This document shows positions 46,503 to 55,244 of a stretch of DNA of 64,000 nt, piece after piece. Each line of letters opens with the position of its first letter. The stretch's first letter is position 1. A program made the position numbers and the translations under genes. The notes under the pieces are model-generated. The model was not told where the DNA came from. It worked only from the letters and a program-made list of their open reading frames with translations, and ran no database searches. The DNA is from Alicyclobacillus herbarius DSM 13609 (lineage in GTDB: Bacteria; Bacillota; Bacilli; Alicyclobacillales; Alicyclobacillaceae), in the NCBI RefSeq assembly GCF_000430585.1, contig NZ_AUMH01000012.1, forward strand, positions 62,001 to 126,000, given 5' to 3'.

Positions 46503-47162
46503 ATGGAACACCGGCGTGTCGGGTTTGAAGCGTCGTTGCGTGAACTCAAGGCTCAGCTATTGACCATGGGGAGTATGGTACAACACGCCCTGTCCGAGGC
46601 CATGGCTGCGTTTGCGGATGGCGATGTGCGGCGGGCGGAGGTGGTCGTGGAAAAGGACCAGTTGGTCAATCGACTGGAGCAGCAGATTGAGGACATGGCT
46701 ATCGGGTTGATTGCCCGTCAGCAGCCGGTTGCCGGCGACCTGCGGCAGATTGTCAGCGCGCTGCGCGTGGCCGGGGACCTCGAACGGGTTGGCGACCTGG
46801 CCGTGGACGTCGCAAGGGCGGGGGTGCGTGCGCGCGGGCGGCAGGTGTCCGTGTCGCCCAAGCCTTTGCTGGAAATGACGAGTCTGGTGACCCAGATGCT
46901 TGTAGACGCTTTGGCGGCGTACGTGGAGGGTCGGCCGGAACTCGCGCGGAGTTTGGCCAGGCAGGACGATGAGGTGGATAGGCGTTACCGTGAATGGGTC
47001 GAGTCGCTGTTCGCCGTCGAGGCGTCCAGTTCCGAGGCCGTGACGGACGCGGTGACACTCGCTTTTGTCGGTCGTTATCTGGAGCGTGTCGGAGACCACG
47101 CGACGAACGTGGCCGAACACGCGGTGTACGTGTTGTCCGGAGACCGAACCGATCTCAACTAG
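46503..47162 (+). CDS. phoU: Phosphate signalling protein PhoU
   Basis: A 219-residue helical protein with two PhoU three-helix bundles, binding metal and linking PstB to PhoR to keep the Pho regulon off when phosphate is plentiful. E/D-x-x-x-D patterns are seen in VVEKDQLVNRLEQQIED and RQDDEVDRRY, with DLERVGDLAVDVAR and YLERVGDHATNVAEH. ATG at 46503 is six bases after AGGAGG (46491-46496), which follows the pstB stop directly. Confidence 0.93.
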   Translation: MEHRRVGFEASLRELKAQLLTMGSMVQHALSEAMAAFADGDVRRAEVVVEKDQLVNRLEQQIEDMAIGLIARQQPVAGDLRQIVSALRVAGDLERVGDLAVDVARAGVRARGRQVSVSPKPLLEMTSLVTQMLVDALAAYVEGRPELARSLARQDDEVDRRYREWVESLFAVEASSSEAVTDAVTLAFVGRYLERVGDHATNVAEHAVYVLSGDRTDLN

Positions 47163-47227
47163 GCTCTATCGCTCGGCCGTCATCGCTCAACTAAGTCTTT
47201 AGGATTCAACCAAATCTTCGTCGCCTC

Positions 47228-47281
47228 TTTACAAAGCGTTAAAACAGACTTCGCGGACGATTTACAGATGTCCTCTATGAT
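47228..47281 (+). promoter_or_regulatory. PhoP box array and -10 of pstSCA
   Basis: Hexamers at 11-bp steps: TTTACA (47228), TTAAAA (47239), TTCGCG (47250), TTTACA (47261); -10 TATGAT starts at 47276, 15 bp after the start of the last, the same geometry as at pstB. Confidence 0.8.
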
Positions 47282-47330
47282 GACTATCGAAAGCTATGAC
47301 AATGAATTACAGGTATGGAGGGACAAAGTG

Positions 47331-48503
47331 ATGCGGATGAATGCACGCATGCGGACTTGGATGGGAGGCGCGGCGGCGGCTGCCGCTCTGTTGACGGTCG
47401 CGGGATGCGGAGCCAATTCGGGCAACACAAATAACGGGGCCAACCCGAGCACGAGCGGATCGACCAATTCCGCGAATACGAGCAACCAATCCGGGGCGCA
47501 GAGCGGATCGGCAAAGACGGTAAAACTGAACGAAACCGGGTCCTCCTTGCTCTATCCGTTGTTCAATGGGCAGTGGATTCCTGCCTATCAGTCCGCGCAC
47601 CCGAATGTGCAGCTGTCTGCGGCGTCGACCGGCAGCGGCAAAGGAATTTCGGACGCCATGCAAGGGTTGGTTCAGATTGGCGGTTCGGATGCTTATCTGG
47701 CCGATGCGCAGATGCAGCAGAATTCGTCGATGCTCAACATTCCGTTGGCGATATCGGCGCAGCAGATCATGTACAACGTTCCGGAAGCGGGGAAGAAACA
47801 CCTGCGCTTGGATGGTAATGTCCTGGCCAAAATTTACACGGGCCAAATCACGTATTGGGATGACGCGGCCATCAAGAGCCTCAATCCGGGCGTACAGCTG
47901 CCGCACCAAAAGATTGTGGTGGTTCGTCGTTCGGACGCCAGCGGCGATACGTTCCTGTTTACGCAGTACTTGTCTGACAACAACGCACAGTGGAAATCCA
48001 AGTATGGATTTGGCACCGATGTTTCCTGGCCGGCGGTCAACGGCGAGATTGGTGCCAAAGGGAACGATGGTGTCGTGACGGCGCTGGAGAAGAACAAGTA
48101 CAGCATTGGTTACGTTGGTATCAGCTGGTTAGACCAGGCGACGTCTGGCGGATTGGGATACGCGGCGCTGAAAAACCACGATGGCCAGTTCGTGCTCCCC
48201 TCCGCCGCGACGATTGAAAACGCCGCGTCCGCGATGGTCAGCAAGGTTCCGGCGGATGAACGCATCTCCTTGATTGACGCGCCTGGACCCAACTCGTATC
48301 CCATCATCAATTTCGAGTATGCGATTGTCAACAGCAAGCAGGCGGATCCCACCACTGCAAAGGCGTTGAAAAACTTCTTGCAGTGGGCCATTGATCCGGC
48401 AGGTGGAAACGACGCGAAGTACCTTTCGCCGGTACATTTCCAACCGCTGCCGCAGAATTTGGAGAACAAGACGAAAGCACAGATTGCAAAGATTCAGGGC
48501 TGA
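47331..48503 (+). CDS. pstS: Phosphate-binding lipoprotein PstS
   Basis: A 390-residue phosphate-binding protein. A basic N-terminus and Ala-rich helix lead to the lipobox LTVAGC, then a ~50-residue Asn/Ser/Gln-rich linker tethers the domain. Phosphate-contact regions are visible as ETGSSLLYPLF, STGSGKGISDAMQG, RRSDASGDTF and the hinge YVGISWLD. ATG at 47331 is eight bases after GGAGGG (GTG at 47328 is possible). It is followed by a hairpin, then pstC. Confidence 0.93.
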   Translation: MRMNARMRTWMGGAAAAAALLTVAGCGANSGNTNNGANPSTSGSTNSANTSNQSGAQSGSAKTVKLNETGSSLLYPLFNGQWIPAYQSAHPNVQLSAASTGSGKGISDAMQGLVQIGGSDAYLADAQMQQNSSMLNIPLAISAQQIMYNVPEAGKKHLRLDGNVLAKIYTGQITYWDDAAIKSLNPGVQLPHQKIVVVRRSDASGDTFLFTQYLSDNNAQWKSKYGFGTDVSWPAVNGEIGAKGNDGVVTALEKNKYSIGYVGISWLDQATSGGLGYAALKNHDGQFVLPSAATIENAASAMVSKVPADERISLIDAPGPNSYPIINFEYAIVNSKQADPTTAKALKNFLQWAIDPAGGNDAKYLSPVHFQPLPQNLENKTKAQIAKIQG

Positions 48504-48515
48504 TTACGGAGCTTT

Positions 48516-48549
48516 ACGGCAGGCGGTGATAACAGCACCAGCCTGCCGT
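48516..48549. terminator. Intercistronic stem-loop between pstS and pstC
   Basis: ACGGCAGGC (48516-48524) pairs with 48541-48549, 9 bp around a 16-base loop, 12 bases after the pstS stop and without a T-run. Such hairpins raise binding-protein mRNA over permease mRNA in other pst operons. Confidence 0.55.
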
Positions 48550-48616
48550 GGTGCTGGTCAGTTGGGTGTCGTCGTGACCCTTCCATCAGCCAAGAGATAG
48601 ACAGGGGGAGATTCAT

Positions 48617-49624
48617 GTGGTGTCGCAAAAACGTGGGCTGCGTTGGATGGATGCCGGCTTCCGCGCGGTGGCCGCGGCATGCTCGACGATGCCGCTTATC
48701 GTCCTGGGCGCCATTCTCGCCGTGGTGGCGGTAGAGTCGATTCCAAGCATCCGATTTATGGGCTGGCGCTTCCTCACGAACATCACCTGGAACTTAGGCA
48801 ACTTATACGGCGCGATGACCACGCACGGCGGAGTTGAGGCGCCGGCAGGGGCGAGTTACGGAGCCTTGGTCTTTGTGGTCGGCACCTTGGCTTCCTCTGT
48901 CATTGCCCTCGTGGTCGCAGTCCCGGTTTCCGTCATGACGGCAGCCGTGTTGGCCTACCAGGTGCGCGGACCACTCCGGACCCTGCTTTCCTTGCTGGTG
49001 GAACTGTTGGCTGGCATTCCTTCCGTTGTCTTTGGGCTCTGGGGCATTGTGGTGTTGGCGCCCTGGGTGAGTCGCCAGTTGGGTCCGGCCTTGGTGCATA
49101 TACTCGGATGGGTGCCATTCTTTGGTGGTTCAGCCGGAACCGGCCTCGGGCTCTTGAGCAGTGGCCTCGTACTCGGGCTGATGGTCGTGCCAATCATCAC
49201 GGCTTCCGTCCGAGACCTGCTGCAGCAGGTTCCGGTTCTTTACCGTGAGGGCGGTATTGGATTGGGGCTCACAAGTTGGGAGGTGCTCTGGTACATCTGT
49301 CTCCCGTTCATCCGGGAAGGGCTAATTGGTGCAGTTGCCCTCGGTTGGGGACGAGCTATGGGCGAAACGATGGCGGTTTTGATGGTGGGCGGGAGTGCCT
49401 TGAATCAGTTGCCGCAAAACCTATACAGTCCAATTTCTACGATGGCCGCTGTCATCGCCAACCAGCTCGACAGCGCGTTGACCGACGCCTCACACATGGC
49501 GGTGCACGCATTGGCCGAACTGGCGCTTGTGCTCTTGCTGCTGACGGTGGCGACGAATTTGGGGGCGCGGATGTTGGTCAGGCGGGTTGGTCGTGCATCG
49601 CAAGTGCAGGGGGTGAGGGTGTGA
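48617..49624 (+). CDS. pstC: Phosphate ABC transporter permease PstC
   Basis: A 335-residue, six-helix membrane subunit with an outside loop after helix 1 (NITWNLGNLYGAMTTHGG). The ATPase-docking loop is LLQQVPVLYREGGIGLGLTSWEV and GWGRAMGETMAVLMVGG follows. Starts at GTG 48617 or GTG 48620, both after GGGGGAG; the ATG at 48615 is out of frame. Its stop overlaps the pstA start. Confidence 0.93.
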   Translation: MVSQKRGLRWMDAGFRAVAAACSTMPLIVLGAILAVVAVESIPSIRFMGWRFLTNITWNLGNLYGAMTTHGGVEAPAGASYGALVFVVGTLASSVIALVVAVPVSVMTAAVLAYQVRGPLRTLLSLLVELLAGIPSVVFGLWGIVVLAPWVSRQLGPALVHILGWVPFFGGSAGTGLGLLSSGLVLGLMVVPIITASVRDLLQQVPVLYREGGIGLGLTSWEVLWYICLPFIREGLIGAVALGWGRAMGETMAVLMVGGSALNQLPQNLYSPISTMAAVIANQLDSALTDASHMAVHALAELALVLLLLTVATNLGARMLVRRVGRASQVQGVRV

Positions 49625-50544
49625 TGTCGGTGAAGTCACCAGAGACCAGCGTATTGATGACAAGCTCGACCCAATCGGAGGAACGAAGACAAGCGCAGGT
49701 GCGGCGGCGCCTGCGCCGTCGCGCCGGTTCATGGTTGGGCTGGGGCCTGGCCTGGGCCTGCGCGGGGCTGGTTGTTTTCGCTCTACTCGATTTGGTGGCC
49801 ACGGTGCTCGTCAAGGGCATCACATCGTTCCGTTGGGACATGCTGACCACCGTCACGCACGGGATTGCTGGAGGTTTGCAGAACGCTCTGCTGGGAACAC
49901 TTTGGCTGGTGTTGATTGCGGTGGTTATCGCGGCCCCCATTGGGGTGCTGGGCGGAGTCTACCTGTCCGAGTTTGCCCCGGCTCGCTGGGCACGGGTGGT
50001 GCGCTTTTGGACCGAGGTGCTGTCGGGGGTTCCGTCCATCGTCGTCGGCTATTTTGTCTATTTGCTGCTCGTCCTGCGTTGTGGGTTTGGCTTTTCGGCG
50101 CTGGCGGCGGGCATCGCCCTGTTCATGATTATGCTCCCGTACATCGTCAACACGACCGAATCGACCTTGCGCCAGGTTCCTTGGGCATTACGGGAAGGCG
50201 CATGGGCACTCGGCATGACACGGTTTCAGGCTGTGTCGCGGGTGATTTGGCGTCCCGCCGCAGGTGGCATCGCGACCGGGCTGTTGACTTCCATCGCCGT
50301 TGCGTTAGGGGAAACGGCGCCCCTGCTCTATACGGCTGGGTGGTCGTCCTACAATCCAGATTTTCACCTCACGCACAGTCAAGTTGGGTATTTGACCTAT
50401 GTGGTCTGGACGTATATCGAACAGCCCTATCCGCAAGCGCACGCCCTGGCCTATAGTGCGGCGTTCATCCTGATGGTGGTGATCCTCTTTATTCATATCG
50501 CAGTGCGCACGCTGGTGCGTCGTTGGCGGGCCGGATCGAATTAA
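49624..50544 (+). CDS. pstA: Phosphate ABC transporter permease PstA
   Basis: A 306-residue, six-helix subunit that pairs with PstC. Marks are IGVLGGVYLSEFAPARWARVV, PSIVVGYFVYLLLV, LRQVPWALREGAWALGMTRF (docking loop) and LTSIAVALGETAPLLY. ATG at 49624 overlaps the pstC stop by one base (TGATG). It closes the pstSCA unit; the ATPase PstB lies upstream in its own unit. Confidence 0.94.
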   Translation: MSVKSPETSVLMTSSTQSEERRQAQVRRRLRRRAGSWLGWGLAWACAGLVVFALLDLVATVLVKGITSFRWDMLTTVTHGIAGGLQNALLGTLWLVLIAVVIAAPIGVLGGVYLSEFAPARWARVVRFWTEVLSGVPSIVVGYFVYLLLVLRCGFGFSALAAGIALFMIMLPYIVNTTESTLRQVPWALREGAWALGMTRFQAVSRVIWRPAAGGIATGLLTSIAVALGETAPLLYTAGWSSYNPDFHLTHSQVGYLTYVVWTYIEQPYPQAHALAYSAAFILMVVILFIHIAVRTLVRRWRAGSN

Positions 50545-50545
50545 C

Positions 50546-50610
50546 TTTACGAAACCGGCAAACAAGTTTGACGTGTGCTTCACGTGGAATTTACATCCAC
50601 CTGGCATGGT
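50546..50610 (+). promoter_or_regulatory. Five-position PhoP box array and -10 of the phosphoesterase gene
   Basis: Hexamers at exact 11-bp steps: TTTACG (50546), GGCAAA (50557), TTGACG (50568), TTCACG (50579), TTTACA (50590); a -10-like CATGGT starts at 50605, 15 bp after the start of the last. It begins two bases after the pstA stop, marking a separate PhoP-activated unit. Confidence 0.75.
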
Positions 50611-50655
50611 TCTGGTTAGGGGAAAGGGGAATTTTCACGAAAGGGGATTCCCAAG

Positions 50656-53079
50656 ATGGGCAAAACATCCGGCCAGAACATGCGACGCAGGTGGATTGCG
50701 GGGGCGGCTGCAGCCGCTTTGGTCCTGACAGGTTCGTCGGCCTACGCGGCGATTCGTTGGTTTCCCGGTCCACAAGGGGACGGCACCGGGGTGACGCCGT
50801 ACGATTGGAAATTGACTCCCGCAGGGCAATCGGTAACCTTGGGGAACTTTCCGATGGGTGGCGCCCTAAGCCCAGATGGACGCTACTTGGTGGTGAGCAA
50901 CGACGGAGATGGCGTCCAGTCGCTGCAAGTCGTGGACACGCGCTCGCAGCAAGTGGTGCAAACCATTCCTTACAATGCACCGGAGGCGTTGTATCTGGGT
51001 GTCGCGTTTAGCCCAGACGGTCAGCATCTGTACGTTTCGGCGGGTGGGAACGATAAGATTCGCGTCTATAGCTTGGGCGCCGGGCAATTGACCGAGCAAA
51101 ACCCGATTGCCGTCCAAGGGACGACGGACGCCCCCATGTATCCGGGGGGACTGTGTGTTTCCCTGGACGGGCGCTACCTGTACGTTGCCAATAACCTAAA
51201 CAACTCGGTGGCGCGCATCAATCTGGCCCAGCGCACGGTGGATAAGGTGACACAGGTCGGAAAAAACCCTTATACAGTTGCACTGAGCGCGGATGGTCGC
51301 ACCCTGTATGCCAGCAATTGGGGCGAGGACACGGTTAGTGTGCTGAATGCAGAGACCATGCAGACCGTGAAGACGCTCAAGGTTGGACTTCATCCGAACG
51401 CGTTGGCGGTCAATGCGAAGACGGGCTGCGTTTATGTGGCAGACGGGGACAGCGACCAAATTTCCATCATCGACTCAGCAACGCAAAGCGTGACAAAAAC
51501 CTTATCCCTGGCTCCCTATCGAGGCGCGTTGCCTGGGAGCGAGCCGGACAGCCTCGCGGTGTCTGCGGACGGTCGGACCCTGTATGTGGCCAACGCTGGA
51601 AATAACGACGTGGCAGTGGTGGCGCTCGACCAACGCGGCTACCCAGAAGCGAATGCCGTACAAGGGCTGATACCCACCGCTTGGTATCCGACCGGAGTGT
51701 TCGTCAGTTCGGATAACAGGCATCTCTTTGTGATGAACGCCAAGGGTCTCGGTGCCGGTCCAAACAAGGACGGACAATACATTGGCAATATGATGATGGG
51801 CACCTTGCAGTTTGTGGATGTTCCGGATGCGGGACAGCTGAAACACTACACCGCAGAGGTGCGTCAAAACAACCGCGGGCCCGAGTCTAGCCCCTGGTGG
51901 CACCTCCCCTTCCAGGACAACTCCGAGGTGCCGGTGCCGCGCTACCAAAACCAACACTCCCCTATCAAACACGTGATCTACGTGATTAAAGAGAATCGTA
52001 CGTATGACCAGGTTTTCGGCGACTTGGGGAAAGGCAACGGTGACCCCAGTCTGACGATGTTTGGGCGCACGATTACTCCTAACCTGCACGCTTTAGCCAA
52101 TCAGTTTGTGACCCTGGACAATTTCTATGCGGATGCCGAGGTTAGCGCACAGGGACATAACTGGTCGACAGCGGCCGACTCGGATGACTATGTGGAGAAA
52201 AATTGGATGGCAAACTACTCTGGACGCGGGCGCGGCTACGACTTTGAGGGCACGAATTCCGCCACGTATCCCGAAGACGGGTTTCTGTGGGACGACGCTT
52301 TGCGCGCTCATGTGTCCTTCCGCGACTACGGGGAATTTGAGTCGTACCTCCCGAACACAGGGCTGTGGGCCCCGGACGATCCGTCCGTGGGCGACAACTA
52401 CGACCCGCACTACCCCGGTTGGAACCTCGATATCTCGGACTTAACCCGATTTGACGAGTGGAACCGGGAGTTTCAGCAGTACTGCAAGAACGGGAACCTG
52501 CCTCAGCTTGAGATTTTGCGGCTGCCCAACGACCATACCAAAGGCACGACGCCAGGCGCCCTAACCCCGCAGGCGTACGTCGCTCAGAACGATTATGCCT
52601 TGGGTAAGCTGGTGGATGCGGTAAGTCACTCCCGTTATTGGAAGGACACCGCCATTTTTGTGGTTGAGGACGATGCCCAAAACGGTCTTGACCATGTCGA
52701 CGCACACCGCACCGAGGCGTTGGTCATCAGTCCGTATACGCAGACCGGTCGCGTAGACAGTACGTTTTACGACACCGCGTCCATGCTCCGCACGATGGAG
52801 CTGATTCTCGGCATGAAGCCACTGACTCAGTATGACGCGGCGGCAATGCCGATGGTCGGCGCGTTCACGAACAAACCGAACTTCCAACCCTACAATGTGA
52901 AGGAACCTCAATACCCTATCGATAAAACCAATTCGGCTCATTCCCCCGGCGCTGCCGAATCCGCGAGGATGGATTGGTCGCACGAGGACGAGGCTCCGGA
53001 ACAACAATTGAATCACATCCTGTGGGAGGCGACGATGGGCAAGCGGCCGTATCCTCACGTGACACAGCACAGCCGGTAA
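50656..53079 (+). CDS. Secreted beta-propeller phosphoesterase
   Basis: An 807-residue exported protein, probably a Pho-regulon phosphatase/phospholipase. A signal peptide (basic start, WIAGAAAAALVLTGSSAYA) is followed by a YncE-like propeller with repeated SPDGRYLVV, SPDGQHLYV, SLDGRYLYVAN and SADGRTLYVAN blades to about residue 380. A phosphoesterase domain (phospholipase C / acid phosphatase type) follows: KHVIYVIKENRTYDQVFGD, TPNLHALANQFVTLDNFY, HNWSTAADSDDY and FVVEDDAQNGLDHVDAHR with metal-ligand Asp/His residues. ATG at 50656; no C-terminal anchor. It lies in the Pho island behind its own PhoP boxes. Confidence 0.88.
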   Translation: MGKTSGQNMRRRWIAGAAAAALVLTGSSAYAAIRWFPGPQGDGTGVTPYDWKLTPAGQSVTLGNFPMGGALSPDGRYLVVSNDGDGVQSLQVVDTRSQQVVQTIPYNAPEALYLGVAFSPDGQHLYVSAGGNDKIRVYSLGAGQLTEQNPIAVQGTTDAPMYPGGLCVSLDGRYLYVANNLNNSVARINLAQRTVDKVTQVGKNPYTVALSADGRTLYASNWGEDTVSVLNAETMQTVKTLKVGLHPNALAVNAKTGCVYVADGDSDQISIIDSATQSVTKTLSLAPYRGALPGSEPDSLAVSADGRTLYVANAGNNDVAVVALDQRGYPEANAVQGLIPTAWYPTGVFVSSDNRHLFVMNAKGLGAGPNKDGQYIGNMMMGTLQFVDVPDAGQLKHYTAEVRQNNRGPESSPWWHLPFQDNSEVPVPRYQNQHSPIKHVIYVIKENRTYDQVFGDLGKGNGDPSLTMFGRTITPNLHALANQFVTLDNFYADAEVSAQGHNWSTAADSDDYVEKNWMANYSGRGRGYDFEGTNSATYPEDGFLWDDALRAHVSFRDYGEFESYLPNTGLWAPDDPSVGDNYDPHYPGWNLDISDLTRFDEWNREFQQYCKNGNLPQLEILRLPNDHTKGTTPGALTPQAYVAQNDYALGKLVDAVSHSRYWKDTAIFVVEDDAQNGLDHVDAHRTEALVISPYTQTGRVDSTFYDTASMLRTMELILGMKPLTQYDAAAMPMVGAFTNKPNFQPYNVKEPQYPIDKTNSAHSPGAAESARMDWSHEDEAPEQQLNHILWEATMGKRPYPHVTQHSR

Positions 53080-53175
53080 CCCGGGACTCCTGGCGCAGGC
53101 GGAGAGCCGCTGCCGCATCTCGGTCATTCGCGGTCGATCACGCCAGTTAGTGTGGCCGCCCTGAATGTGAAGATT

Positions 53176-53184
53176 TGGTATACT
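53176..53184 (+). promoter_or_regulatory. Extended -10 promoter of ribokinase
   Basis: TGG followed by TATACT, about 60 bases before the likely start; no matching -35. Confidence 0.45.
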
Positions 53185-53247
53185 ACAAGTGCGTATTCGG
53201 AAATCGGAAAACGTCGAAAGGGGAAACGGATGGAGGGGCGGGATCCT

Positions 53248-54195
53248 GTGCGCACATTGGCCGTCATCGGCAGTATCAACATGGATGTGGTGAACAAGGT
53301 CGAGCGGCACCCAAAGCCGGGTGAGACGATTCACGGCCTAGGCACGACGTACAGCCCGGGCGGGAAAGGCGCCAACCAGGCTGTGGCCGCAGCTCGCGCT
53401 GGCGCGGTGGTGCGCATGGTCGGGGCCGTAGGTACGGACGCTTTCGGGCCGGAACTGATTCAGTCCCTGCAGGGATTTGGAGTCGATACCCAGTGGGTGA
53501 GCACAAAGCCGGGGTCCTCCGGATTGGCGTTTATCACCGTCGCTCGGAGCGGCGAAAACAACATCATCTTGTCGTCCGGTGCGAATGGCCAATTGACGAA
53601 AGAGGATGTAGACGCGGCCGCCGCGATGCTGGATAGCGTGGACGCCGTACTCCTGCAGAACGAGATTCCCTGGTCGGTGACTGAGGCCGCGCTGCGCAAG
53701 GCACATCAGTTGGGCAAACAGGTGTTTCTCAATCCAGCGCCTGCGCGTCAAGTGGAGCCGGAAATGTTGCAAATGGTGGACGTCTTGGTGGTGAACGAAT
53801 CCGAGGCGGAAGCCATCACCGGGGTCAAGGTCGATTCGGCCGATGCGGCCGACGCGGCCTTGCAAAGCCTGTTGGCGGGCGGTTGCGGATGTGCGGTTTT
53901 GACGCTCGGCGGAGCCGGGTTGGTTTGTCGGAATGGGCGCGGGCAGAGCATACGCCTGCCCGCGTATCCGGTCGAAGTCGTCGATACCACGGCGGCCGGA
54001 GACACGTTTATCGGCGCCTTGGCGAGTGCCTGGGACACAGACGGGGACCTTTTGCCCGCCCTGCGGTTTGCCAGTGCGGCGGCGGCGCTGACCGTGACCC
54101 GCGCCGGTGCCCAAGGCTCAATTCCCGAACGGCAGGAGATTGAGGCTTTTTTGGAGCGGATCAACGGTGGTGGAGGTACCGATTCGCACGCGTGA
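53248..54195 (+). CDS. rbsK: Ribokinase (PfkB family)
   Basis: A 315-residue sugar kinase that phosphorylates D-ribose at O5. It starts RTLAVIGSINMDVVNKVERHPKPGETI, has GGKGANQAVAAARAGA, the Asn/Glu segment VVNESEAEAITG and the catalytic DTTAAGDTFIGALA with anion-hole glycine and base Asp. Ribokinase is the best fit, but other PfkB sugars are possible as no rbs transport genes are near. GTG at 53248 is nine bases after GGAGGGG and gives the family N-terminus; ATG at 53230 is an alternative. Its 3' end overlaps the convergent reductase gene by 35 bases. Confidence 0.85.
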   Translation: MRTLAVIGSINMDVVNKVERHPKPGETIHGLGTTYSPGGKGANQAVAAARAGAVVRMVGAVGTDAFGPELIQSLQGFGVDTQWVSTKPGSSGLAFITVARSGENNIILSSGANGQLTKEDVDAAAAMLDSVDAVLLQNEIPWSVTEAALRKAHQLGKQVFLNPAPARQVEPEMLQMVDVLVVNESEAEAITGVKVDSADAADAALQSLLAGGCGCAVLTLGGAGLVCRNGRGQSIRLPAYPVEVVDTTAAGDTFIGALASAWDTDGDLLPALRFASAAAALTVTRAGAQGSIPERQEIEAFLERINGGGGTDSHA

Positions 54196-55075
54196 GTTGC
54201 CGCAGTGCCGCGATGTCTTTTGCCGAGAGCGACGAGGCCGTCACCGCCTGCACGTTCTCCGTGAGCTGCTCCATACGGCTGGCGCCCGGGATGACCGTGG
54301 CCACCGCGGGATGGGCTAATGGATAACGCAGCGCCAGTTCAGTCAGCGAGTGGCCGGACGCCTTTGCGTACGCGGACAGGCGTTGGCGGGTATCTGAAAG
54401 CTCTTGCGGGGTGTAATCCAGGTAGCCCTCCTCGTCCTTGGTATCGGCTCGGGTTTGCGTCAACAGTCCACGCGCCAGGGGACCGCGAGCGATAACGCTG
54501 ATACCGCGCTCCTCCAGCAGGGACAGGACCGACTCCTCCGGGCGTCTGTCCAACAGACTGTACTGCATCATCACACTGACGATGCGGGACCGCGCCGCGT
54601 ATTCACGAATCACGTTCGGGCGGATGGAAGAAATCCCGTAGTAACGAATGACCCCTTCGTCGCACAATTGTTCGAACGCCTCAATCGTTTCATCGATAGG
54701 GTCGTCAATGGTGCCGCCGTGCAGTTGATACAAGTCAATGTAGTCCGTGCCGAGGCGGCGGAGGCTGTCTTTGACCGCGCTCAGGATGTATGCCTTGGAC
54801 GGGTCCCAGAACCACCCGGGTTTGCCGGGCTGCCAGTGATTGCCGACTTTCGTGGCGAGGATGACTTCGTCCCGCCGATCCGCAATCGCTTTCCCGACTA
54901 GTTCCTCATTCACTCCCTGGTCGTACAAATCGGCGGTATCGAGAAAGTTGACCCCGGCGTCCAAAGCGGCATGGATGATTCGGGTGGCATGCGCTTCGTC
55001 CTGTCCAAGAGACATGCAACCCAGCCCCATTTCACTTACATATAGGTCGCTGGTGCCTAGACGTCGTCGTTTCAT
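54161..55075 (-). CDS. Aldo/keto reductase
   Basis: A 304-residue NADPH-dependent oxidoreductase with the TIM barrel. The catalytic tetrad is visible as Asp and Tyr in NFLDTADLYDQGVNEELVG, Lys in ILATKVGNHW and His in DLYQLHGG; the coenzyme motif is near IPGASRMEQLTENV. It resembles YqkF/YhdN-type stress oxidoreductases of Bacillus. ATG at 55075 has AAGGAGG ten bases upstream; the open frame to 55246 shows no family match. Confidence 0.88.
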   Translation of the reverse strand: MKRRRLGTSDLYVSEMGLGCMSLGQDEAHATRIIHAALDAGVNFLDTADLYDQGVNEELVGKAIADRRDEVILATKVGNHWQPGKPGWFWDPSKAYILSAVKDSLRRLGTDYIDLYQLHGGTIDDPIDETIEAFEQLCDEGVIRYYGISSIRPNVIREYAARSRIVSVMMQYSLLDRRPEESVLSLLEERGISVIARGPLARGLLTQTRADTKDEEGYLDYTPQELSDTRQRLSAYAKASGHSLTELALRYPLAHPAVATVIPGASRMEQLTENVQAVTASSLSAKDIAALRQLTRANRYLHHR

Positions 55076-55244
55076 TACCCGGCGGCCTCCTTTCATGGGA
55101 GTTGGGAGAGGAAAAAAGGTGTCTGTTGGCGAATCTATCCAAAGTAAGCCCAAATCAAGTATCCAAACAAGGCATAGTCTGTGAGGTCTAGTATATCGCA
55201 CATTTTGGCTGCACAGTATGGTGCGGTTCTGAGGGGGAATTGGC

